Positions 5,662 through 11,974 of a DNA stretch of 31,146 nt are shown here, piece after piece. Positions within the stretch are counted from its first letter, which is position 1. The number at the start of each line of letters is the position of its first letter. Below the pieces are notes generated by a model that was not told the origin of the DNA, ran no database searches, and saw only the letters and a list, made by a program, of their open reading frames with translations. Position numbers and translations under genes: made by a program. The stretch covers positions 1-31,146 of IMG/VR virus record IMGVR_UViG_3300009408_000227; one strand, 5' to 3'. The stretch comes from a virus.

Positions 5662-6536
5662 AACTACTACACTATCACTGGTATCGTTTTAAATGGTTCT
5701 TAACAGAACATACAAACTATACCCCTAAAGTCCCATTGCATTTAGATTTAGAATTAACTAATCAATGTAATCTAAAATGTACCATGTGTCGGCATGGAAT
5801 AGACCCTGAACCAAATCAAGGTCAAATGAGTACAGAAAACGCCTATAAGATAATTGAACAAGCTGGCGATTTAGGTATCCCGTCAATGAAATTTCAATTT
5901 CGCGGTGAATCAGCATTACATAAAGATTTAGAAGAATTAATTTATTTCGCCAAACATTGTAGAATTTTAGAAACGCAATTGAATACAAATTTAGTTGCCT
6001 TTAATAAACACCGCATTAAAAAATTATGCGATTCAGGACTGGATAGAATTATCGTATCAATTGACGGAGCGAATAAGAAAACCTATGAGAAAATACGAGT
6101 AGGCGCAAAGTGGACTAAGTTACTTAAAAATCTTGAATACCTAAACTCACATAAAAAACGCCCTAAAATTCGTATACAAATAACCTATCAGGATCAAAAC
6201 AGGCAAGAAATAGAAGAATTTAAAACTAAATTCAAACCATTATGCGATGAATTAAATATAAAACCTGTTCGATCTGATAACTCTGGTGGTGAGCGTAAAT
6301 CTTGCCCACAACCTAGACAACGAATAGTAGTGGGGTGGGATGGTAAAATGTATGGGTGCTGTAATGCTTGGAATGGAGAATCAATATTATGTTGCGCTCC
6401 ATTCCCAAAACTAAAAACTATATTCGAACCAGAATATCTACTTAACGATGAGCTGAAAAACTTAAGGTGTAAAGCAAAAAATCCTAGCGAATTTGAACCT
6501 TGTAAATCTTGTTTAATAAGGAGTAGTTACAAATGA
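5658..6536 (+). CDS. Radical SAM protein with SPASM-like C-terminus
   Basis: A 292-residue protein. C37, C41 and C44 form the CxxxCxxC site for the 4Fe-4S cluster that cleaves S-adenosylmethionine. QFRGESALH (about 90-98) is a GGEP-like element. The last 80 residues hold cysteines at 216, 234, 235, 245, 246, 271, 282 and 285, as in SPASM/twitch auxiliary-cluster domains. A GTG start at 5658 overlaps the previous stop by four bases and is preceded by a run of six G. Relatives occur in surface-polysaccharide and nonulosonate loci, where the chemistry is often undefined (epimerisation, dehydration or carbon-skeleton changes). Its direct coupling to the NeuB-like gene suggests it acts on the same sugar or its precursor. 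Confidence 0.85.
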   Translation: MKLLHYHWYRFKWFLTEHTNYTPKVPLHLDLELTNQCNLKCTMCRHGIDPEPNQGQMSTENAYKIIEQAGDLGIPSMKFQFRGESALHKDLEELIYFAKHCRILETQLNTNLVAFNKHRIKKLCDSGLDRIIVSIDGANKKTYEKIRVGAKWTKLLKNLEYLNSHKKRPKIRIQITYQDQNRQEIEEFKTKFKPLCDELNIKPVRSDNSGGERKSCPQPRQRIVVGWDGKMYGCCNAWNGESILCCAPFPKLKTIFEPEYLLNDELKNLRCKAKNPSEFEPCKSCLIRSSYK

Positions 6537-7288
6537 CACCTTATATTTTAGCGGAAATAGCAAGCGGTCATTATGGCAGTTATAAAACATTAATCGATCT
6601 AATCTACGCATCAAAAGAATCTGGTGCTAATGGCGTAAAATTACAGATGTGGCGAGATTCTGAGATAAAATCACATAAATATTACCACAATTTAAAGAAA
6701 TTTGAGTTCAAAGATAGCCAATGGCAAAAAGCCGCTAAATTAGTTAAAGAATTACAATTCGATCTCTGGGTTGAAGTTTATGGGGTACAGTCTATAAAGT
6801 TAGCCGATCAATTTAAATATGACTATCTAAAAGCAAATCGAAAACATGCAGATAACCCAGACTATATGGCCTTAATTAGATCAGGAGAATTAACCCGAAA
6901 TTATATGTCTACTTGGTGGCGTTTTGATCCAGATTCAGGACGAATACAAAAAAATATAGCGGTAGGGGAACAAAGTTACCCAACAACGCCGGCACAAGGT
7001 TGGTACGAGGCTGATATCTGTAACCAACTAGCCGAACAAGATACTAATGTAATGTATTCCTGCCACCAAAACCCATTAGGGAATAGTGCGTATACGATAC
7101 CGTTAGCAGCTTATCAAGCCGGTGCAGATATTATAGAAAAACATATCTGTATAAGCAGAAAAGAATTAAGGGAATATTCAAGGGATTATGTCAGCTCTTT
7201 TGAACCTAAAGAATTTAAGGATTTCGTTAATTTTATGAAAACTAAAAAAGTGACCGCATTATGCGGTCATTGCGGGTTGAAGATGTGA
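6533..7288 (+). CDS. Short NeuB-like aldolase barrel without SAF domain
   Basis: A 251-residue protein related to the catalytic TIM barrel of NeuB, which condenses phosphoenolpyruvate with a hexose to give a nonulosonic acid. AEIASGHYGS (7-16) and ANGVKLQMW (32-40) match the first strands. SCHQNPLG and GADIIEKH supply the two histidines expected to hold the metal. The C-terminal antifreeze-like SAF domain of ordinary NeuB (about 340 residues) is missing, and the middle is divergent (SGELTRNYMSTWWRFDPDSG). So it may use another substrate, or borrow a SAF domain from the second NeuB at 11024. An opposite-strand terminator-like hairpin lies in its last codons. Start ATGA overlaps the radical SAM stop. 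Confidence 0.75.
   Translation: MTPYILAEIASGHYGSYKTLIDLIYASKESGANGVKLQMWRDSEIKSHKYYHNLKKFEFKDSQWQKAAKLVKELQFDLWVEVYGVQSIKLADQFKYDYLKANRKHADNPDYMALIRSGELTRNYMSTWWRFDPDSGRIQKNIAVGEQSYPTTPAQGWYEADICNQLAEQDTNVMYSCHQNPLGNSAYTIPLAAYQAGADIIEKHICISRKELREYSRDYVSSFEPKEFKDFVNFMKTKKVTALCGHCGLKM
7242..7269 (-). terminator. Leftward terminator inside the neuB-like 3' end
   Basis: Read on the minus strand, TGACCGC (7269-7263) and GCGGTCA (7257-7251) form a seven-base stem with a five-base loop, extendable to nine bases, followed by C and six T (7249-7244). The plus strand lacks a T-run. It would stop leftward transcripts entering the cassette. Confidence 0.5.
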
Positions 7289-7935
7289 ACACTATAATTT
7301 GCATAGCCTGTAGACTAAAATCCAAACGCCTACCAAAAAAAGCGATTAAACCGCTACACGGAAAACCTTTAATTGTTAGATTAATCGAAAGATTGAAAAA
7401 AACAGTTGTGCCAAGCCAGATAGTATTATGCACTTCTCACAATAAGGATGATGATGAATTAATAGATTTTGTGGCCGATACTAGAGTGATGGCTTACAGA
7501 GGATCGGAATTGGACGTAATGTCCAGATTTATCGAGGTAGCCGATGCATGCGAGGCCGATACAATCGTTAGGGTTACAGGTGACAATCCTTTAACTGACC
7601 CTGAGTTAATTGATAATATGGTACGAAAACACCATGAAACAAAATCAAGTTACACTTTTGTTAAGGATGCGCCTAAAGGTGTAAAGCCTGAAATTATCGA
7701 TGTTGATAAATTGAAATGGCTGCATAAGCGAGTTGATGGTGATAAATCCGAATATATGACTTACCAACTTGAAAAACTATACGCTAAGACCGAATATGAG
7801 AGCGGCTTAGGCTATAGAGACTTAAGGTTAACCGTTGACACCCAAGAAGATTACGAGCTTGTTAGTGCGATATATGACCACTTTACCGGAGAACCTCCAT
7901 TAACTGGGAAAATATTAGAGTATTTGAATCAATGA
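7285..7935 (+). CDS. Acylneuraminate (CMP-sugar) cytidylyltransferase, SpsF type
   Basis: A 216-residue nucleotidyltransferase. IACRLKSKRLPKKAIKPLHG (7-26) is the family's nucleotide-binding loop, RVTGDNPLTDPELID supplies the acidic metal-binding region, and LRLTVDTQEDYELV is the conserved C-terminal block of NeuA/KdsB/SpsF enzymes. It should activate an acidic sugar with CTP to a CMP-sugar, the step after a NeuB-type synthase. I prefer GTG 7285 to the in-frame ATG at 7261. It gives the cassette's usual GTGA overlap and places the nucleotide loop near the N-terminus, as in the family; 7261 lies inside the hairpin. Confidence 0.82.
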   Translation: MNTIICIACRLKSKRLPKKAIKPLHGKPLIVRLIERLKKTVVPSQIVLCTSHNKDDDELIDFVADTRVMAYRGSELDVMSRFIEVADACEADTIVRVTGDNPLTDPELIDNMVRKHHETKSSYTFVKDAPKGVKPEIIDVDKLKWLHKRVDGDKSEYMTYQLEKLYAKTEYESGLGYRDLRLTVDTQEDYELVSAIYDHFTGEPPLTGKILEYLNQ

Positions 7936-8303
7936 ATCAAAAAGACCTTGATGCTCTACTCTATGATTGGGTTAGTGAAATGTTAACTGAAACGAGCGGC
8001 TACCCTTCTGAAACTCAAGAATTCAAGATAATGAAAAACGGTATACGGGTTCAAGGTGGAATTACCTACGCCCCTATATTCAAATCGAAACCAATAATAA
8101 AGGCTATTGACAATTACATTAGAGGTTTATCATTAAGGCGTAAAAATTGTTTAGTAGGTAAGTATTTGGAATCTATGACAATTAGAGAAATAGCAACTTA
8201 TAACGAGTGTTCATTCTCCAGTGTGCATAGAGATATACGAGCAGCAAGAAAGGAATTACTTGAAAAATTGACACTTTTCAACCATAATAACTCTAAGATT
8301 TAA
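7932..8303 (+). CDS. Sigma-region-4-like late regulator (Q-position)
   Basis: A 123-residue protein. Residues about 68-112 (LSLRRKNCLVGKYLESMTIR, then EIATYNECSFSSVHRDIRAA) form a helix-turn-helix like sigma-70 region 4 and phage late activators or antiterminators of the Q/ArpU kinds. The N-terminal half is not recognisable. It sits at the end of the nin-like region and upstream of a terminator and terS, the place of lambda Q. It is coupled to the cytidylyltransferase by an ATGA overlap. Probable role: switch on late transcription. Activation versus antitermination cannot be decided from sequence. Confidence 0.65.
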   Translation: MNQKDLDALLYDWVSEMLTETSGYPSETQEFKIMKNGIRVQGGITYAPIFKSKPIIKAIDNYIRGLSLRRKNCLVGKYLESMTIREIATYNECSFSSVHRDIRAARKELLEKLTLFNHNNSKI

Positions 8304-8340
8304 TTTTAATCTACGAAACAAATACTTAAGGTGGTTTCAA

Positions 8341-8445
8341 ATGGGAAAGGGAGATAATAGACGACCTTCTCAAATTCCAATAAAGCAATACAATAAAAAC
8401 TGGGACAAGATATTTCACCCTAATAAACCAGAAAAACCAAAGTAA
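8341..8445 (+). CDS. Small conserved phage protein, GKGDxRRPS type
   Basis: A 34-residue protein, MGKGDNRRPSQI followed by YNKNWDKIF. The GKGD-RRPS start with a later W-D-IF pattern is a recurrent small phage protein whose function I do not know. AAGGTGG (8328-8334) gives a strong ribosome binding site. It is the last gene before the terminator at 8463. Confidence 0.65.
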   Translation: MGKGDNRRPSQIPIKQYNKNWDKIFHPNKPEKPK

Positions 8446-8462
8446 TAAGCTCCCAAAACTTA

Positions 8463-8489
8463 GGGCTGTATCATAGCAGCCCATTTTTT
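8463..8489 (+). terminator. Intrinsic terminator upstream of terS
   Basis: GGGCTG (8463-8468) and CAGCCC (8477-8482) with an eight-base loop, then A and six T (8484-8489). It separates the early/nin operon from the late genes and is a natural target for the regulator at 7932. I see no convincing promoter between it and terS. Confidence 0.8.
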
Positions 8490-8515
8490 AAGCTATCCTA
8501 AGAGGACGCTATCCA

Positions 8516-8899
8516 ATGGCAAGACCTACTAAATACAATGAAACTATACAAACTAAAGCTGAACAATACCTATTAAACGAATTTGACGATATAGGTCATG
8601 TAGTACCTAGTAATACCGGATTAGCTTTATATTTAGAAGTCTCAAGAGAAACCTTACAAAATTGGGGTGATAAGTTTCCAGAATTTTTAGGCACGTTAGA
8701 CAAAATTCAAGCAAAACAGAAAGTAATGCTTATTGCTAATGGCTTATCTAATGAGTTTAATTCGAATATCACTAAGTTAATGCTAGGTAACCACGGCTTA
8801 AGTGAAAAGAGCCAAACAGAATTAACAGGAAAAGATGGAACTCCGCTAGGAGGAATCTTTCAAGTTGAATTAGTTAAGTCTAATGACACCAAAGATTAA
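8516..8899 (+). CDS. terS: Terminase small subunit
   Basis: A 127-residue protein. MARPTKYNE and HVVPSNTGLALYLEVSRET, with a helix-turn-helix at about 30-60, and the later GLSNEFNSNITKLMLGNHG match phage small-terminase/DNA-packaging proteins that recognise the pac or cos site and form an oligomer feeding DNA to TerL. AGAGGA upstream of the ATG supports the start. It overlaps terL by 17 bases, as is common. Confidence 0.85.
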   Translation: MARPTKYNETIQTKAEQYLLNEFDDIGHVVPSNTGLALYLEVSRETLQNWGDKFPEFLGTLDKIQAKQKVMLIANGLSNEFNSNITKLMLGNHGLSEKSQTELTGKDGTPLGGIFQVELVKSNDTKD

Positions 8900-10268
8900 A
8901 TTCACCTTACCTGACAAACTGGGTGAAATACTAAACCCTTATCCCTATAAAGTTTTATATGGTGGCCGAGGTGGCGCAAAGTCTCGAAGCATAGCTAAGA
9001 CCTTATTACTTAAAGGCTCATTAGAAAAGAAATTAATCCTTTGTACTAGGGAACTACAAAAATCAATCCAAGATTCAGTACATCGAGTATTAACAGGCCA
9101 GATTAAAGAATTAGGTCTTGAAGATTTCTACGAGGTACAAAAGCAAACCATAATTGGTAAGAATGGTACTGAGTTCATATTCAACGGGATAAGAAACAAT
9201 GCCACAGCCATTAAATCAATGGAAGGTGTTGATCATTGCTGGTGCGAAGAAGCTGAAAGCATTACAGAAGAAAGCTGGGATATCCTAATACCCACTATAC
9301 GAAAAGAAGGTGCTGAAATATGGGTATCTTTCAATCCTGATGACGAACTAGATGATACATGGAATAGATGGGTAATTAATCCCCCAGAAGGCTCATTAGT
9401 AATTAATATCAATTATTGGGATAACCCTTGGTTCCCCTATATCCTCCGTAAACAGATGGAGGAAATGAAAAAATCAAATCATAATAAATATCTCCACGTC
9501 TGGGGAGGTGAACCAAATGCAGACTATGAAGATTCAATCATTAAACCTGAATGGTTCGATGCTACAATAGATGCTCATAATAAAATTAAAGGGTTTGAGC
9601 CAATGGGCTTAAAGGTTGTTAGCTTTGACCCTGCCGATGACGGTAGTGACGCTAAAGCAATAGCTTATAGGCACGGTTCAATATTCTACGATGTTAAGCA
9701 ATGGCTAGATGGAGACATAACGGACGCTATACCAATCGCTTTTGATAAAGCAGAGGATGTTAGAGCCGATTTTTTAATTTATGACTCTATTGGTATAGGG
9801 GCTAGCATCAAAGTAGCTCTAAAAGCCCGCAATCCAACAGAACGGATACAATTCTTAGGTTTTGGCGGTGGTGATAGCGTTGATGATCCTGATGTTCGGT
9901 ATGATGATGACAGGAAGAATAAGGATACATTCAAAAATAAACGCGCCCAATACTACTGGCATTTAAGAGATAGATTCGAGAAAACTTATTTAGCGGTTAC
10001 TAAAGGAATCTACACCAACCCGGATAACATGATTAGTTTTTGCTCAGATATTAAACATTTGAAATCATTGAGGTCTGAACTATGTAAGATTAAACGAAAA
10101 CGTAATATCGGAACTTACCTAACACAGATAGAATCTAAGCAGGACATGATAAAGGACGGTAGAAAGTCACCAAATATGGCAGACTCATTAATGATGAGCT
10201 TTGCTACTACAGCAAAAAGAAACAAGAAGCAGAGAAAATCACCACAACCCAAATATTCAGTAATCTAG
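8883..10268 (+). CDS. terL: Terminase large subunit
   Basis: A 461-residue packaging ATPase/nuclease. Walker A is GGRGGAKSR (27-35), and Walker B with the catalytic acid is VDHCWCEEAE (116-125). The RNase H-like nuclease has D249 in SFDPADDGSDA, D301 in LIYDSIGIG, and a third acid in the NMADSLMM region near the C-terminus. Length and order fit the P22/Sf6-type headful family. It drives DNA into the prohead through the portal at 11964 and cuts it. In most relatives the portal gene follows directly; here three genes intervene, two of them for sugars. Confidence 0.93.
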   Translation: MTPKIKFTLPDKLGEILNPYPYKVLYGGRGGAKSRSIAKTLLLKGSLEKKLILCTRELQKSIQDSVHRVLTGQIKELGLEDFYEVQKQTIIGKNGTEFIFNGIRNNATAIKSMEGVDHCWCEEAESITEESWDILIPTIRKEGAEIWVSFNPDDELDDTWNRWVINPPEGSLVININYWDNPWFPYILRKQMEEMKKSNHNKYLHVWGGEPNADYEDSIIKPEWFDATIDAHNKIKGFEPMGLKVVSFDPADDGSDAKAIAYRHGSIFYDVKQWLDGDITDAIPIAFDKAEDVRADFLIYDSIGIGASIKVALKARNPTERIQFLGFGGGDSVDDPDVRYDDDRKNKDTFKNKRAQYYWHLRDRFEKTYLAVTKGIYTNPDNMISFCSDIKHLKSLRSELCKIKRKRNIGTYLTQIESKQDMIKDGRKSPNMADSLMMSFATTAKRNKKQRKSPQPKYSVI

Positions 10269-10279
10269 CGGAGGTTAAT

Positions 10280-10525
10280 ATGAGTATGAAATTACACATG
10301 CAAGTCAAGGTAATCTTGAAAAGGCTAGATGATATAGAGGGTCAAATAGACCGACTACATCAACTATCATCAGTTTATCAAGAGGCCGCAAATGAAATCA
10401 AAAAACAAGTACAAAGTTTCAGTAATAATAGTGTGTCATCCAAAGTACCAGGAACATCTAAGAAACGCACTGCAAAGTCTAAACCATCAAACAATAAAAA
10501 ACTTCGAGATAATTCTAGTTCTTAA
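10280..10525 (+). CDS. Coiled-coil protein with tail overprinted on the GT2 gene
   Basis: An 81-residue protein preceded by GGAGG (10270-10274 region). Residues 1-40 form a heptad-like helix (ILKRLDDIEGQIDRLHQLSS). From about residue 38 the frame overlaps the first 134 bases of the glycosyltransferase gene, and its composition changes to low-complexity S, N and K (TSKKRTAKSKPSNNKK). Probably an originally shorter late gene whose C-terminus now reads through the inserted glycosyltransferase start. Function unknown. Confidence 0.6.
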   Translation: MSMKLHMQVKVILKRLDDIEGQIDRLHQLSSVYQEAANEIKKQVQSFSNNSVSSKVPGTSKKRTAKSKPSNNKKLRDNSSS

Positions 10526-11027
10526 CGGGTATAAGGAATTAAAAAGAATTAGAGCCGATCACGATTTAACAATAATCAGGACAGACGATACAAACTTGGC
10601 TACAGCGTGTAACGCTGGGATAAATAAAAGCACAGGAGAATATATAATAAGGCTAGATGCCGATGATAAGTTTCACCCAGACATCTTAAAGCTAGAGTTA
10701 GATCTTATTAATAACTATGACGCTATTTATTGTGACTTTTACCGGACTGAGGATGGTGAAATAACAGAAATAATGGAACACCATACATTGGAACATGCTT
10801 GCGGCGTACTCTATAAACGTGAGGTATTTGACAAACTTAAAGGATATGACGAAAGCCTTGAATATCAAGAATCGTTTGATTTTTGGCTACGGTTTTTCAA
10901 AGCCGGTTATAAAGCTACAAGAATAAAACATCCATTATATTTTTATCGAAAGCATCAAGGGTCAATGAGTACCAATACTGAACAGAGAGATAAGGCAAGA
11001 TTAGATATACTGGATAAACATAAATGA
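10392..11027 (+). CDS. GT2-family glycosyltransferase
   Basis: A 211-residue GT-A fold enzyme. VSVIIVCH (9-16) opens the nucleotide-binding fold, QSLNHQTIKNFEIILVLNG follows, and RLDADDKF holds the DxD metal motif at D89/D91. CGVLYKREVFDKLKGYDESL and ESFDFWLRFFKAGYK match the acceptor side of GT2. It lacks membrane segments, so it is cytoplasmic. AAGAGG seven bases before the ATG supports the start, although the first 134 bases overlap the coiled-coil gene. It ends in an ATGA overlap with neuB. The donor could be the CMP- or UDP-sugar of the cassette, but GT2 enzymes vary and CMP-sialic donors usually use other folds. Confidence 0.85.
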   Translation: MKSKNKYKVSVIIVCHPKYQEHLRNALQSLNHQTIKNFEIILVLNGYKELKRIRADHDLTIIRTDDTNLATACNAGINKSTGEYIIRLDADDKFHPDILKLELDLINNYDAIYCDFYRTEDGEITEIMEHHTLEHACGVLYKREVFDKLKGYDESLEYQESFDFWLRFFKAGYKATRIKHPLYFYRKHQGSMSTNTEQRDKARLDILDKHK

Positions 11028-11974
11028 CTTATATCATAGCGGAAGTAGGCGGGAATCATGACGGAGAACTTAATCAAGCTTTAATATTAATCTATGAGGC
11101 TAAGAAGGCCGGAGCTAACGCGATTAAGTTCCAGATATATAATGCTGATAAACTGGTACATCCAAATGAACCAGCCTTAAAACAAGCTAAGGGCTACACA
11201 AAGCAGATAGATAGATTTAAAGACCTGCAATTTTCACATAATGAATGGATGGAAATCATTCAGGTATGCAATGATGAAGGTATAGACTTTATGGCTACGT
11301 GTTTTGATATTGAAACACTTGAGAAATATGAGCCATATATGTCAATGATTAAAATATCATCAGGTGATTTAACTTATAAGCGATTGATTAAGAAGGCATC
11401 AAGCTATAAGAAGCCTGTCATATTAAGTACAGGAATGAGCGACTTAAACGAGATAAATAGAGCGAGTAATTGGGCTGATCCTGATCAGACCGTTATGCAC
11501 TGTGTTAGCTCTTATCCTTGCAAAGATAAAGATGCGAATATTGAAGCTATAGAAAATCTTAAAAGAACCTATAGAAATGTAGGATACTCAGATCACACTA
11601 TAGGAATAACAGCCTGTTTAATGGCTGTCTCTTTAGGTGCGACAGTAATAGAAAAACATTTTACACTTGATAAGACGCGAGATTATGGTGATCATCCGCT
11701 ATCTTCTGACAGTTCAGAATTAGCGGAATTGGTGCAGCACGTTCAACGAATAGACAATATGCGGGGCAAACAAAAGCCTAGCGATTGCGAGAAGTTGACA
11801 GCACCTCATTTTCGCCGGGGAGCATATTCCGCTACTGATATTAAGAAAGGTGATTTTCTCACTTATGATAATATCAGCGTGCTTCGTCCGGCGACCCAAT
11901 TACTACCACATGAATATGTGGGGCAGATTGCAAAGCAAGATTTTAAAAAAGGTGATTCCCTAGATGGAACATAA
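11024..11974 (+). CDS. neuB: Full-length NeuB/SpsE-type nonulosonate synthase
   Basis: A 316-residue protein with the two NeuB domains. The TIM barrel (1-250) shows AEVGGNHDG (6-14), ANAIKFQIY (31-39), MIKISSGDLT, CVSSYPC, SDHTIG and ATVIEKHFT, with the metal histidines. The SAF (antifreeze-like) domain starts near 255 (RRGAYSATDIKKGDF) and ends with the usual ISVLRP and IAKQDFKKGD blocks. It condenses phosphoenolpyruvate with an N-acyl hexosamine-type sugar to a nine-carbon acid. Substrate subtype (sialic, legionaminic, pseudaminic or other) cannot be told. Lies between terL and portal in the late operon, away from the cytidylyltransferase at 7285, and overlaps the portal by 11 bases. Confidence 0.88.
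   Translation: MTYIIAEVGGNHDGELNQALILIYEAKKAGANAIKFQIYNADKLVHPNEPALKQAKGYTKQIDRFKDLQFSHNEWMEIIQVCNDEGIDFMATCFDIETLEKYEPYMSMIKISSGDLTYKRLIKKASSYKKPVILSTGMSDLNEINRASNWADPDQTVMHCVSSYPCKDKDANIEAIENLKRTYRNVGYSDHTIGITACLMAVSLGATVIEKHFTLDKTRDYGDHPLSSDSSELAELVQHVQRIDNMRGKQKPSDCEKLTAPHFRRGAYSATDIKKGDFLTYDNISVLRPATQLLPHEYVGQIAKQDFKKGDSLDGT

Noticed and set aside
8268-8300. Perfect TTGACA at the end of the late-regulator gene as a possible late promoter.
   Set aside because: No acceptable -10 at 16-18 bases; the best candidate TAAGAT is 20 bases away.
11927-11940. TTGCAAAGCAA near the neuB end as another operator.
   Set aside because: Half-sites are separated by three bases rather than six.
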